From Trebonia sp963771985 (lineage in GTDB: Bacteria; Actinomycetota; Actinomycetes; Streptosporangiales; Streptosporangiaceae), in contig CAVYVO010000022.1 of NCBI GenBank assembly GCA_963771985.1, positions 124,001-188,000 on the forward strand: a stretch of 64,000 nt of DNA, read 5' to 3'. The notes beneath the pieces were generated by a model. The model did no database searches and was not told where the DNA came from. It worked only from the letters and a program-made list of their open reading frames with translations. Positions 47,780 to 56,589 of the stretch are shown one piece after another; positions within the stretch are counted from its first letter, which is position 1; every line of letters starts with the position of its first letter. A program made the position numbers and the translations under genes.

Positions 47780-48829
47780 ATGAGTTCATCAGTCAGGCTC
47801 GCCGTTATCGGCGGCGACGGCATCGGCCCCGAGGTGACGGCCGAGGCGCTGAAGGTGCTGCGGGTGGCAGCCCCGGACGTCACCTTCGACACGACCGACT
47901 ACGACCTGGGCGCGCGGCGCTGGCACCGCACGGGCGAGACGCTGCCGGACGCGGTCCTCGAGGAGATCCGCGGGCACGACGCGATCGTGCTCGGCGCGGT
48001 CGGCGACCCGTCGGTGCCCAGCGGGGTGCTCGAGCGCGGGCTGCTGCTCCGGCTGCGGTTCGAGCTCGACCACTACGTCAACCTGCGGCCGGTCCGGCTG
48101 TACCCGGGCGTGGCGTCGCCGCTGGCGAAAGGGTCCCCGGAGACGATCGACATGGTGGTCGTCAGGGAGGGCACCGAAGGGCCGTACACGGGGGCCGGCG
48201 GCGTGATGCGGCGCGGCACGCCGGAGGAGATCGCCACTCAGGAGAGCTACAACACCCGGTTCGGTGTGGACCGGGTGGCGCGGTACGCGTTCGAGCAGGC
48301 CCTGGAGCGGCCGCGGAAGAAGCTCACCCTGGTGCACAAGACCAACGTGCTGACGTTCTCCGGGGATCTGTGGCAGCGCGCGGTCGAGTCCCTGGCCAAG
48401 GAGTTTCCCGAGGTCTCGGTGGACTACCAGCACGTCGACGCGGCGTCGATGTTCTTCGTCACCCAGCCGGAGCGGTTCGACGTCATCGTGACCGACAACC
48501 TGTTCGGCGACATCCTGACCGATCTGGGCGCGGCGATCGCGGGCGGTATCGGGCTGGCGGCGAGCGGCAACATCAACCCCACGCGGCGTTTCCCGTCGAT
48601 GTTCGAGCCGGTGCACGGCAGCGCGCCGGACATCGCCGGGCAGTCTAAGGCGGACCCGACCGCGGCGATCCTGTCCGCGGCGATGCTGTGCGCGCACCTC
48701 GGCTTGCCGGGTGCGGCGGCCGAGATCGAGCAGGCGGTCGCGGATGATCTCATCGAGCGCCAGGGCGAACGGGCGACACGGACTACCGTGGAGATAGGCG
48801 AAGACATCGCCGAACGAGTATCCGGATAG
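47780..48829 (+). CDS. leuB: 3-isopropylmalate dehydrogenase
   Basis: A 349-residue enzyme of leucine synthesis that oxidises and decarboxylates 3-isopropylmalate with NAD+. The N-terminus is SVRLAVIGGDGIGPEVTAEALKVL. VVVREGTEGPYTGAGG carries the substrate region, KLTLVHKTNVL the catalytic Lys, and FDVIVTDNLFGDILTDLGAAIAGGIGLAAS the metal-binding Asp residues. The NAD motif EPVHGSAPDIAGQ is present. The Streptomyces-type short beta-decarboxylating family fits this length. It follows ilvC and precedes ilvE by 47 nt. Confidence 0.96.
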   Translation: MSSSVRLAVIGGDGIGPEVTAEALKVLRVAAPDVTFDTTDYDLGARRWHRTGETLPDAVLEEIRGHDAIVLGAVGDPSVPSGVLERGLLLRLRFELDHYVNLRPVRLYPGVASPLAKGSPETIDMVVVREGTEGPYTGAGGVMRRGTPEEIATQESYNTRFGVDRVARYAFEQALERPRKKLTLVHKTNVLTFSGDLWQRAVESLAKEFPEVSVDYQHVDAASMFFVTQPERFDVIVTDNLFGDILTDLGAAIAGGIGLAASGNINPTRRFPSMFEPVHGSAPDIAGQSKADPTAAILSAAMLCAHLGLPGAAAEIEQAVADDLIERQGERATRTTVEIGEDIAERVSG

Positions 48830-48876
48830 TCCTGAAAATCCAGACAATCCGTATACCGCCCAGAAAGGACCGATCA

Positions 48877-49992
48877 GTGATGACCGCTAGCACCGACGCC
48901 GAGATCGACTTCGAGATCCACCCGTCCCAAGCCAGAGTGCCAGCCGCCGAGCGAGAGCGGATTCTGGCGTCGCCGGGGTTCGGCCAGGTCTTCACCGATC
49001 ACATGATCACGCTGCGCTGGTCGGCCGGGCGCGGCTGGCACGACGGCAAGCTCGAGCCGTACGGCCCGTTCGCGCTCGACCCGGCCACCTCGGTGTTCCA
49101 CTACGCGCAGGAGCTCTTCGAGGGCCTGAAGGCCTACCGGCAGGACAGCGGGTCGATCGTGATGTTCCGGCCGCAGGCCAACGCGGCGCGGTTCAACTCC
49201 GGCGCCCGCCGGATGGCGATGCCCGAGTTGCCGGAGGAGACGTTCCTGCGGGCGCTCGAGCTCCTGGTCGCCCAGGACAAGGAATGGATACCGCGGGGCG
49301 AGGGGAACAGCCTCTACCTGCGGCCGTTCATGATCGCGACGCAGCGCGGGCTCGGTGTCAACCACCCGTCGGACTCCTACCTGTTCTGCGTGATCGCGTC
49401 GCCCGCCGCGTCGTACTTCGGCGCGACCAAGACCGTCAAGGTGTGGCTGTCCGAGGACTACACGCGGGCGGCCCCTGGCGGCACCGGCGCGGTCAAGTGC
49501 GGGGGTAACTACGCCGCCGCGTTCGTCGCCCAGCAGCAGGCCGTCGAGAAGGGCTGCGACCAGGTGGTCTGGCTGGACGCCGCCGAGCACCGGTGGGTCG
49601 AGGAGATGGGCGGCATGAACCTGTACTTCGTCTACGGTTCGGGCGCGGACGCCCGGATCATGACGCCGGCCCTGACCGGCACGCTGCTGCCGGGGGTAAC
49701 GCGGGACTCGCTGCTCAAGCTCGCGCCGACGCTGGGCATCCCGGCCGCGGAGGGCCGCATTTCGGTGCCGGACTGGCGCGGCGGCTGCGCTTCCAGCCAG
49801 ATCACCGAGGTGTTCGCGTGCGGCACCGCCGCGGTGGTGACCCCGGTGGGCGCCGTCGACGGCGCCTCCGGCGGCTGGACGATCGGCGACGGGAACCCGG
49901 GCCCGGTCACGACCCGGCTGCGGGAAGAGCTCATCGGTATCCAGTACGGTCACCGCCCGGACCCCTTCGGCTGGATCTACAAGGTCGCCTAG
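48877..49992 (+). CDS. ilvE: Branched-chain amino acid aminotransferase
   Basis: A 371-residue fold-type IV PLP enzyme that makes Leu, Ile and Val from their 2-oxoacids. FHYAQELFEGLKAYRQDSGSIVMFRPQANAARFNSGARRMAMP is the N-terminal family block. The PLP lysine lies in GTGAVKCGGNYAAAFVAQQQA, followed by WLDAAEHRWVEEMGGMNLYFVY and the phosphate-binding ACGTAAVVTPVG. It starts at GTG 48877 or ATG 48880 after AAAGGA. It ends the ilv-leu group; tmRNA follows 107 bp later. Confidence 0.96.
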   Translation: MMTASTDAEIDFEIHPSQARVPAAERERILASPGFGQVFTDHMITLRWSAGRGWHDGKLEPYGPFALDPATSVFHYAQELFEGLKAYRQDSGSIVMFRPQANAARFNSGARRMAMPELPEETFLRALELLVAQDKEWIPRGEGNSLYLRPFMIATQRGLGVNHPSDSYLFCVIASPAASYFGATKTVKVWLSEDYTRAAPGGTGAVKCGGNYAAAFVAQQQAVEKGCDQVVWLDAAEHRWVEEMGGMNLYFVYGSGADARIMTPALTGTLLPGVTRDSLLKLAPTLGIPAAEGRISVPDWRGGCASSQITEVFACGTAAVVTPVGAVDGASGGWTIGDGNPGPVTTRLREELIGIQYGHRPDPFGWIYKVA

Positions 49993-50099
49993 CCGGTTAC
50001 GCTGCGTGCGGCCGGAATCTATGTTGGCCGTCCGGTGTTGAGCAGAGTAAGGTCATACGTGGCGGGCATGCCTCGCGCGGCTGGCCGACAACTGAACAT

Positions 50100-50474
50100 G
50101 GGGGTGAACGGTTTCGACTTCGGTAGTTGATCCAGGAGAAGCGAGCCGAGGGTGACGGTTGTGACCTCGTAAATCACGCGACCGTAAACCAATAAGTGCC
50201 AACTCTAAGCGCACTGCCTCCGCTTTCGCTCTCGCAGCGTAAAGCGATTTAAGAGGCTGTCAGCCCGGGAGTGCCTTCGGCCCGGTGTCTGGCATCAGCG
50301 AGAAGGCTCAACCAGTCGGCCCGGTCACGGGGCAGGGTGGGAAATCTAACAGTGGCTGAGCCCGTCGGCGTCTTGCCTGCGTGATCGCCGGGGCTGAGAA
50401 AAGCAAAGCAGGCTGCGCTCGGAGAAGTCCTGGTGAGGTACTGAAGGACGCGGGTTCGATTCCCGCCACCTCCA
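50100..50474 (+). ncRNA. ssrA: Transfer-messenger RNA (tmRNA, one-piece)
   Basis: The 5' end GGGGGUGAACGGUUUCGAC is the tmRNA hallmark. It pairs with the 3' CACCUCC to make the 7-bp acceptor stem, with A as discriminator; CCA is not encoded. The T-arm is ggacgcgggttcgattcccgcc. The mRNA-like part starts at GCC 50198 and reads ANSKRTASAFALAA, then TAA (50240-50242), a typical actinobacterial degradation tag ending ALAA. It rescues stalled ribosomes with SmpB, whose gene is not in the window. Confidence 0.97.
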
Positions 50475-50481
50475 AGAGTGC

Positions 50482-50703
50482 TCAGTGGAGACCCTGAGCA
50501 TTGTTGGAGGTGTCAGGGTTCCCCTCATATCGTGCGAGAATTTCGCGAGCCCAGGCTATGGCGTCGCTCACGCGTATTCCTGTTGGTTGAGGACGCGTCC
50601 ACAGTTCCAGGTTCTCTGGACGATTGTCGTCCCGTACTCCGTTGAGATGGTGCACGGACTCCTCTTTGACGCGCCACATGCGCAGACGTCGCGCGACCGG
50701 CAC
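50482..50703 (-). pseudogene. C-terminal fragment of a phage-type HNH endonuclease
   Basis: A 73-codon frame encodes MWRVKEESVHHLNGVRDDN and RPENLELW, then RVSDAIAWAREILARY. The VHHxNGxxxDNRPENLELW block and the following helix are the classic end of HNH endonucleases from phages and integrative elements. The N-terminal zinc/homing part is missing: a stop lies in frame just upstream. Its stop lies 7 bp from the end of the tmRNA gene, whose 3' end is a frequent integrase target. It probably is a scar of an integrated element. Confidence 0.75.
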
Positions 50704-51292
50704 GCGGGGCAGCGCAAGTGTCAGCTAGACGGTTGGTAGCTCCGTCCGCATTGGGTACAAATCCTGCTGATCATGATGAATAGCATATCGAATGCGCGTT
50801 CGATCGCCGTCAAATTAGGCCTGTGTCGGCGAATTTGCCATTGCGATCGAGATTCCCAGACGGGTGGCGCCATCATCCCTAATGCCTAGCCGGTCTGTAG
50901 GCGAGGGCTGGTGGCTTAGGCTGCGTACCACGCTCTTTCAACGACTTGCCAGGCCGCTTGCAGTGACATCCCCCAGCAGCTGGTCAACATCGGCCGGACC
51001 GGGTCGGCTCCATGGCGGGTGCGGCAGCGAGGCGACTGAGGTCTGCAAGTGGCTCGAAACAGCTAACTTGTGCGGCACGCGTAGCTGATCATTACCATTC
51101 TGCGTCCGAACACGGGATAATAGGGCGACGGATCGACACGGTTGTTGCTGACCGGTTCCGCGGCACGCGAGGACTTGTCAGGTGCGGTCCGCGCGAAGTG
51201 TCCGGCGCTCGCGGTGCTCTCCGGGGCACGTGAGCCGGGCCCCGCGAGGACCGCTGGTGTGATGCGCACGCGCGCTAGGAAGGGGATGCAGG
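50704..51292. other. 589-bp intergenic region after the HNH fragment
   Basis: No intact gene is recognised. The part 50750-50880 is less GC-rich than its surroundings, consistent with foreign DNA. I found no copy of the tmRNA 3' end that would mark a distal att site. The DUF3117 promoter should lie close to 51290. Confidence 0.5.
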
Positions 51293-51460
51293 ATGGCGGC
51301 GATGAAGCCGCGGACGGGCGATGGCCCGCTCGAGGTGACCAAGGAGGGCCGCGGCATCGTGATGCGCGTCCCATTGGAGGGCGGCGGCAGGCTCGTAGTC
51401 GAGCTGTCGGTCGACGAAGCCGCGAAGCTCGGTGACGCGCTGGAGGCGGCCGTCGGGTAG
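51293..51460 (+). CDS. DUF3117 family protein (55 aa)
   Basis: A short protein, easily missed. It starts MAAMKPRTGDGPLEVTKEGR and continues GIVMRVPLEGGGRLVVELS, ending DEAAKLGDALEAAVG. This is an almost textbook DUF3117 sequence, a family highly conserved among actinobacteria and of unknown function. The ATG at 51293 follows AAGGGG. Upstream is the tmRNA/HNH region and downstream, convergent, is the methyltransferase gene. Confidence 0.92.
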   Translation: MAAMKPRTGDGPLEVTKEGRGIVMRVPLEGGGRLVVELSVDEAAKLGDALEAAVG

Positions 51461-51496
51461 CGCCGCCGCCACCGGTTGCGTTCTCGCTGGAGGTGC

Positions 51497-52048
51497 CTAC
51501 TTTTTGATGGCAGCGAGCAGGCCGCCCGCGATGGGCAGCAGCAGCGGGACCAGCCGTTCGTCGATCCTGATCATGTCGGCTAGTTCTTGCATGCCGTCTT
51601 CGGCCGGGCCGGGTCCGGGTGGCAGCGCGTCGTTGAAGACCACGATGCCGCCAGGGCGGAGCAGCCGCAGGCCTGAGGTCAGGTACTCCGGGTAGGAGGC
51701 CGGATCCGCGTCGCAGAACACGAGGTCGTAGGCGCCGTCGGAAAGCCTGGGCAGCACATCGAGCGCACGGCCGAGAATGAGCCTGGCCTGGTTGGCCGCG
51801 AAGCCGGCCTGCGTGAAGGCCTTCCGCGCGAGCCGGTGGTACTCCGGCTCGGTGTCCACGCTGGTCAGCACGCCGCCTGGACGCATGCCCCGGAGCAGCC
51901 AGATGCCGGAACTGCCGCAGCCCGTCCCGATCTCCACGACCGAGCGCGCCGCGATGGCGGTCGCGAAGAACCGCAGCGCGGCCCCGGCGGCCGGTGCCAC
52001 CGGCACTGTCCCGCCGAGGTCCTCGGCGTTGGCGCGGGCGGTAAGCAA
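51497..52048 (-). CDS. SAM-dependent O-methyltransferase (family 3)
   Basis: A 183-residue methyltransferase. The SAM motif I is SVVEIGTGCGSSGIWLLRGM, with LTSVDTEPEYHRLARKAF (motif II acid), LVFCDADPASYPEYL and LRPGGIVVFND. It matches the catechol O-methyltransferase-like family 3, as does Mycobacterium Rv1220c, which also sits divergent from sigE. Substrate is unknown. The TTG at 52048 (GAGGA upstream) is the first start codon I found in the frame; homologues often have a longer N-terminus, and the upstream codons (EYDEAEYAVEDEP) look coding, so the true start may be further upstream. Confidence 0.88.
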   Translation of the reverse strand: MLTARANAEDLGGTVPVAPAAGAALRFFATAIAARSVVEIGTGCGSSGIWLLRGMRPGGVLTSVDTEPEYHRLARKAFTQAGFAANQARLILGRALDVLPRLSDGAYDLVFCDADPASYPEYLTSGLRLLRPGGIVVFNDALPPGPGPAEDGMQELADMIRIDERLVPLLLPIAGGLLAAIKK

Positions 52049-52149
52049 CGGTTCGTCCTCTACCGCGTACTCCGCCTCGTCATACTCGATGACTGCCCCC
52101 TTCGTGACGGTCTTCTTGGCCGTGAGCCTAGCTAATTTCGCTGGTCCTT

Positions 52150-52175
52150 GGAACCCAAAGGTAGTGGTGAGCGTT
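52150..52175 (+). promoter_or_regulatory. Probable SigE-type (ECF) promoter upstream of sigE
   Basis: GGAACC (52150-52155), a 16-nt spacer, then CGTT (52172-52175) fit the ECF/SigE consensus in sequence and spacing. It lies 58 bp before the sigE start, suggesting autoregulation. Confidence 0.7.
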
Positions 52176-52233
52176 AGTCAGTCGATGAGCGAGACCCTCT
52201 TCCGGGTGGCATAGCGGAAGAATTCAGTGCAGG

Positions 52234-52884
52234 ATGGTCGTGATCGCCGCGATGCGTTACGCGGTCGGCGGATCGGTGGAGGAGGCCGTGGAGCCGGAAC
52301 CAGCGCAGCCGCAACTGTCCCAGTGGGAACTTCCCAGCTGGGAAGAGATTGTGCGGGCGCACTCCGCGCGGGTTTACCGGCTCGCCTACCGGCTCACCGG
52401 GAACCCGCACGACGCCGAAGACCTCACGCAGGAGGTCTTCGTCCGCGTGTTCCGGTCTCTTTCCAGCTACACGCCGGGAACGTTCGAGGGCTGGCTGCAC
52501 CGGATCACCACCAACCTCTTCCTGGACGGCGCGCGCCGCAGGCAGCGGATCCGTTTCGAGGGCCTCGGCGAGGACGTGGCACAGCGGCTGCCTGGCACCG
52601 ATCTGACTCCCGCGCAAATCTGGGACGAGCGCCACTTCGACGGCGACATCCAGGCGGCGCTGCGTGCCCTCCCGCCGGACTACCGCGCCGCGGTCGTGCT
52701 CTGCGACATCGAAGGGTTCTCCTACGAGGAGATCGCGGCCACCATGGGCGTCAAGCTAGGCACGGTGCGCAGCCGCATCCACCGCGGGCGGGCGCAGCTG
52801 CGGGCCGCGCTCGCGCACCGGGAGCGCGGCGCGCGGCCGGCGCCGCGGCCCGGAGCCACGCAGCCAGACCCGGCGGGCGGGTGA
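52234..52884 (+). CDS. sigE: ECF RNA polymerase sigma factor, SigE-like
   Basis: A 216-residue ECF sigma factor. Region 2 (about residues 30-100) has WEEIVRAHSARVYRLAYRLTGNPHDAEDLTQEVFVRVFRSLSSY and GTFEGWLHRITTNLFLDGARRRQR. Region 4 (about 135-190) has LRALPPDYRAAVVLCDIEGFSYEEIAATMGVKLGTVRSRIHRGRAQLRAAL. It matches actinobacterial SigE, which governs envelope stress. The anti-sigma gene follows after 3 nt. Several starts are close together (ATG 52234, GTG 52239 in another frame, ATG 52249-52251 region), so the N-terminus is not certain. Confidence 0.94.
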   Translation: MVVIAAMRYAVGGSVEEAVEPEPAQPQLSQWELPSWEEIVRAHSARVYRLAYRLTGNPHDAEDLTQEVFVRVFRSLSSYTPGTFEGWLHRITTNLFLDGARRRQRIRFEGLGEDVAQRLPGTDLTPAQIWDERHFDGDIQAALRALPPDYRAAVVLCDIEGFSYEEIAATMGVKLGTVRSRIHRGRAQLRAALAHRERGARPAPRPGATQPDPAGG

Positions 52885-52887
52885 GCC

Positions 52888-53472
52888 GTGAGTCATCTGG
52901 GAGAGCAGATCTCCGCCCTCGTGGACGGCGAGCTGAACGGCGCGGAACTAGACCGCGCGAACGCGCACCTGGCGACCTGCGAGCCGTGCCGCGCGGAGGC
53001 GGCGGCGCTGCGGCAGCTCAAGCGGGAGCTGCGCGCTCTAGCCGCGTCTTCCGGGGCCGATGAGGCGGCCGGCGAGGCCGGCGATGCCCTGACCCGCCGA
53101 CTGCTCGCGATGGCCGGCCCCGGCGGCCCGGTGCCGTCGCGCCGGCTCCGCCGGGAGCAGTACGCGCGGGAGCGCCGTCACGGCAGGTCCTCCCCGGGCG
53201 GGCGGTCCGCCCGCGGCCAGCTCTCGTTCCTGCGGCCGCCCGGGGGGCCGTTCAGCGGCCCGCACCGCGGCCGTTATGTGCTGTGGAGCGCGGTCTCGCT
53301 CGTCGTCGTGGGGATCGGCACCGCGGCGTTCAGCATGGGCGGCACCACCGCCGAGCCCGGGCCGAGGGTCACGCCGCAGCTGGAGATGTTCAGCGTCGAG
53401 CACGCGCTCACCTTCGGCGACGTCCCGTTCCCTGACCCGACCCCGGTGCCCGCGGGGGCGACAAAGCCGTGA
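52888..53472 (+). CDS. rseA: Anti-sigma E factor with zinc-binding anti-sigma domain (RseA-like)
   Basis: A 194-residue protein. The N-terminal anti-sigma domain is SHLGEQISALVDGELNGAELDRANAHLATCEPCRAEAAALRQLKRELRAL, with the zinc motif HxxxCxxC (HLATCEPC). A basic, flexible middle follows, then one membrane helix, YVLWSAVSLVVVGIGTAAFSMGG (around residues 130-150), and a short outer tail. This is the expected topology of a membrane-bound inhibitor of SigE. It starts 3 nt after sigE, and its stop overlaps the next gene's GTG. Confidence 0.9.
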   Translation: MSHLGEQISALVDGELNGAELDRANAHLATCEPCRAEAAALRQLKRELRALAASSGADEAAGEAGDALTRRLLAMAGPGGPVPSRRLRREQYARERRHGRSSPGGRSARGQLSFLRPPGGPFSGPHRGRYVLWSAVSLVVVGIGTAAFSMGGTTAEPGPRVTPQLEMFSVEHALTFGDVPFPDPTPVPAGATKP

Positions 53473-54812
53473 TGCTCGCGATGTCCCTGCTGCGTCGCCC
53501 TGGACTGATCCTGAGCGCCGCCGTGACGATCACCGTGCCCGGCGTGCTCGCCGTGCTCGCGCTGCTGGGCCATGAGCACGCGGCCTTCGAGGCGCGCAGC
53601 GAGGCGGTAGCGCTCGGCAGCAGCGCTCCGCCCGCCTCGCTCCCGAGCGAGACGCTGGCCGCCGCCGCGGTGCCGAAGACGCCCGCGGCGGGGCCCGCGG
53701 TAGTCCGCGAGGCGGCGGCCGAGATGGAAAAGGTATCGGGGTTCGGCGCGGCTGTCTTCGACAACGCCGTGAACGCCCAGCAGCAGGCGCTCGGCATGCG
53801 CCTGCTCAGCAAGTCGGCCGCGGCCGGGCTCGCCATGTCCTACCAGGGTGTCGAGCTCATCGCGCAGTCGGGCGTGGACGGAACCGTCACCATGATCTCG
53901 GACGTCTGGCACCAGGGCGGCGGCCTGACGGTTACCCAGACATCCGACGCCGCCATGGCCGCCAACAGTCAGCCGTACGTCTCCTACGACGTCGATAACC
54001 GTACCCCTGAGGGTGTCTTCGGCGTTACCCAGACGCTCGTCGCCCTGCTCGGCAGGCACTACGCCGCCGTTTACCGGGGCACCGGGGTCGCCCTCGGCAG
54101 GCCGGCGCTGGTCGTCGAGCTGCACCGGGCCGACGGCAGCCTGGCGGCGCGGTTCTGGCTGGACAGGCAGACCCTGGTTCCGCTGCGCCGCGACGTCTAC
54201 GACACGTCCGCCCAGCTGGTTAGCGAAGACGCGTTCGTTCAGGTTCAGTTCGGCGGGCTGACCGCGCCGCCGGGCGGGGCCGCCACCGCCAGCGCCAGCG
54301 CGCCGTCCGGGTCCGCGTGGTCCAAGGTCGCGGTCCCGGCGAGCTTGCTGTCCGAACTGAACGGGCAAGGCTGGCGCCTGCCCGCCACCCTGCCCGGCGG
54401 CCTGTCGCTGTACGCGGCGGCACGGAGCCAGGCATCCGGCGGCGAGGTAGCCGACCTCGGCTACTCAGACGGGCTGTCGGTCGTCTCGCTCTTCGTCCAG
54501 CGCGGCACCCTGGTGCCGAAGATGGCCGGCTGGCAGGCGGTCAGCGTGCGGGGGCACGTCGTCTACGTCGCGGGGCACTCGATCACCTGGGCCGGGCACG
54601 GGCTCGTCTACACCATGATCGCGGACGCCCCGCCGGAAATCGTTCAGGCAGTCGTCGCGTCATTGCCGCAGAACACCGCGCCGGGATTCCTGGTGCGGAT
54701 CGGGCGGGGGCTCGACAGGCTGGCTGCTCTCGTCAATCCCTTCCACTTAAGGGTTAGAGTGGTTACGTGCACCCGTCGTCCGGCGGACGCTGAACTGCTG
54801 ACGGAGAGCTAA
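53469..54812 (+). CDS. MucB/RseB-like sigma-E regulatory protein, exported
   Basis: A 447-residue protein. A signal-anchor-like N-terminus (LILSAAVTITVPGVLAVLALLG) is followed by an exported part. AMSYQGVELIAQSGVDGTVTMISDVWHQGG and YDVDNRTPEGVFGVTQTLVALLGRHYAAVYRGT match the MucB/RseB lipoprotein-carrier fold (SYQGV is the usual opening). A Gly/Ala linker and a second C-terminal domain (PATLPGGLSLYAA, GDGLSVVSLFVQRGTL-like segment) follow, as in RseB. It probably protects or senses RseA at the cell surface. It overlaps rseA by GTGA and lies 2 nt before tatB. Confidence 0.82.
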   Translation: MMLAMSLLRRPGLILSAAVTITVPGVLAVLALLGHEHAAFEARSEAVALGSSAPPASLPSETLAAAAVPKTPAAGPAVVREAAAEMEKVSGFGAAVFDNAVNAQQQALGMRLLSKSAAAGLAMSYQGVELIAQSGVDGTVTMISDVWHQGGGLTVTQTSDAAMAANSQPYVSYDVDNRTPEGVFGVTQTLVALLGRHYAAVYRGTGVALGRPALVVELHRADGSLAARFWLDRQTLVPLRRDVYDTSAQLVSEDAFVQVQFGGLTAPPGGAATASASAPSGSAWSKVAVPASLLSELNGQGWRLPATLPGGLSLYAAARSQASGGEVADLGYSDGLSVVSLFVQRGTLVPKMAGWQAVSVRGHVVYVAGHSITWAGHGLVYTMIADAPPEIVQAVVASLPQNTAPGFLVRIGRGLDRLAALVNPFHLRVRVVTCTRRPADAELLTES

Positions 54813-54814
54813 GC

Positions 54815-55180
54815 GTGTTTGACCTGTCTTTGACCAAAATCCTGGTCCTCGCGGTGATCGCGCTTGTCGTCTTCGGGCCGAACGAGCTCCCCAAGATAGC
54901 CGCCCAGGCGGGGCGCGCGCTGCGCGACCTGCGCCGGATAGCCGAGGGCGCCAAGGCCGACCTCAGGGAAGGGCTGGGCCCGGAGTTCCAGGACTTCGAT
55001 TTCGAGGACCTGAATCCGCGCCGGTTCGTCCAGAAGCACCTGCTCGACGAGCCCGTCAAGGCGTCGGCCGACGGCGGCATGGCGGCCGCGAGCGCCGCCA
55101 GCGGACCGAACGGCGCCAGCGCCGGGCACACGGTCCTGCGGGACGGCGACGACCCGCCGTTCGACCTCGAGGCCACCTGA
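54815..55180 (+). CDS. tatB: Sec-independent translocase component TatB
   Basis: A 121-residue Tat protein. The N-terminus FDLSLTKILVLAVIALVVFGPNELPKIAAQAGRALRDLRRI is a short membrane helix, the FGP hinge and an amphipathic helix. The GPEFQDFDFEDLNPRRFVQKHL block is typical of actinobacterial TatB, which recognises twin-arginine precursors with TatC. It lies with the sigE cluster, as in Mycobacterium and Streptomyces. Starts at GTG 54815. tatA and tatC are not in the window. Confidence 0.93.
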   Translation: MFDLSLTKILVLAVIALVVFGPNELPKIAAQAGRALRDLRRIAEGAKADLREGLGPEFQDFDFEDLNPRRFVQKHLLDEPVKASADGGMAAASAASGPNGASAGHTVLRDGDDPPFDLEAT

Positions 55181-55207
55181 CCCCCTGACGGGGACCATGC
55201 CGGAGCG

Positions 55208-56344
55208 TCAGCGCGGGCTGAGGCTGAGCGGCCGCCCGACCAGGCCGCGGCCGCGGCTGGCCAGCGATTCGGCGATCTTCACCAACTGCAGCGCGGCGGG
55301 CGAGGACGGATCGCTGAGCACGAGCGGCGAGCCGTTGTCGCCGCCTTCGCGGAGCCTGGTGTCGATCGGCACCTGGCCAAGCAGCGGAACGGTGGTCCCG
55401 GTCAGCTGGGTGAGCGTGGTCGCGACCGCCTCGCCGCCACCTGAGCCGAAGACGTCCATCTGCCCGCCGCAGTGCGGGCAGACCAGGTAGGACATGTTCT
55501 CGATCACGCCGGTGATCCGCTGCCTGGTCTGCGTGACGATCGCCCCGGCCCGCTCGGCGACCTCGGCGGCCGCGAGCTGCGGCGTGGTCACGATGAGCAG
55601 CTCAGAGTTGGGCAGCAGCTGCGCGAGTGAGATCGCCACGTCCCCCGTGCCGGGCGGCAGGTCGAGCAGCAGGTAGTCCAGGTCGCCCCAGAACACGTCC
55701 GCGAGGAACTGCTGCATCGCCCGGTGCAGCATCGGGCCGCGCCACACGATCGGCGTGTTCCCCTTGGTGAACATCCCCATCGAGATCACCTTCACGTCGT
55801 GCGCCGACGGAGGCATGATCATGTTCTCGACGGGGGTGGGGCGGCCGGTCACGCCGAGCATGCGCGGGACGGAGTGCCCGTAGATGTCGGCGTCGATGAC
55901 CCCCACCTTGTGGCCGGAGGCCGCCAGCGCGGCCGCCAGGTTGACGGTGACCGAGGACTTGCCCACGCCGCCCTTGCCGCTGGCGACTGCGTACACCCGG
56001 GTGAGCGACGACGGCTGGGCGAACGGGATCACCGGTTCGGGCCGTCCGCCGCGGAGCTGGCCCTGCAACGCCTTCCGCTGCTCCTCGCTCATCACGTCGA
56101 GCTCGACGCGCACGCCGGAGACGCCGGGCAGCGCCGCCACCGCCTCGGTGACGCTCTTGGTGATCGTGTCGCGCATCGGGCAGCCCGCCACGGTCAGGTA
56201 GACGGCGACGTGCACGATGCCGCCGTCGGCGACCTCGACGGACTTCACCATGCCGAGCTCGGTGATCGGCCGGCCGATCTCGGGGTCCTTGACGCCGGAG
56301 AGCGCGGCCGTGACCTGCTCGGCGGTGGGCAGCGGGGAGTTCAT
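55208..56344 (-). CDS. mrp: Mrp/ApbC family iron-sulfur cluster carrier ATPase
   Basis: A 378-residue protein. The N-terminal MIP18/DUF59 domain is at about residues 1-85, with GVKDPEIGRPITELGMVKSVEV and LTVAGCPMRDTITKSVTEAV. The P-loop domain has AVASGKGGVGKSSVTVNLAAALA (deviant Walker A), VGVIDADIYGHSVPRMLG and LDYLLLDLPPGTGD. The cluster-binding pair is in MSYLVCPHCGGQMDVFG (CxxC). It is convergent with tatB. The same gene lies near sigE/tatB in Mycobacterium. Confidence 0.95.
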   Translation of the reverse strand: MNSPLPTAEQVTAALSGVKDPEIGRPITELGMVKSVEVADGGIVHVAVYLTVAGCPMRDTITKSVTEAVAALPGVSGVRVELDVMSEEQRKALQGQLRGGRPEPVIPFAQPSSLTRVYAVASGKGGVGKSSVTVNLAAALAASGHKVGVIDADIYGHSVPRMLGVTGRPTPVENMIMPPSAHDVKVISMGMFTKGNTPIVWRGPMLHRAMQQFLADVFWGDLDYLLLDLPPGTGDVAISLAQLLPNSELLIVTTPQLAAAEVAERAGAIVTQTRQRITGVIENMSYLVCPHCGGQMDVFGSGGGEAVATTLTQLTGTTVPLLGQVPIDTRLREGGDNGSPLVLSDPSSPAALQLVKIAESLASRGRGLVGRPLSLSPR

Positions 56345-56589
56345 GTCTTCATGCTACGTGCCGGGGGGCACGCGGCCGTTCCCGCGTGCCCGCCACCGTG
56401 AGCGGTGTTCAGGCTGCCGGCGGCAGGGAGCCGCCCGGACGCGGGCTACAGGCAATTCGGCCGGCATGCAGCAAGCATTCAGCTTCCCGTTACCCGCTGG
56501 CTATCGCGGAGTCGGCCGTCCGTCCCTGGGGGAGTCTTACGCTACCCCCGGGACCGATTCACGGTCATGTACGGATGAGGAGGCACGGC
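56345..56589. other. Divergent promoter region, mrp / phosphoesterase
   Basis: 245 bp between divergent genes with no recognised motif. The longer open frame upstream of 56590 lacks protein-family support. Confidence 0.4.
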
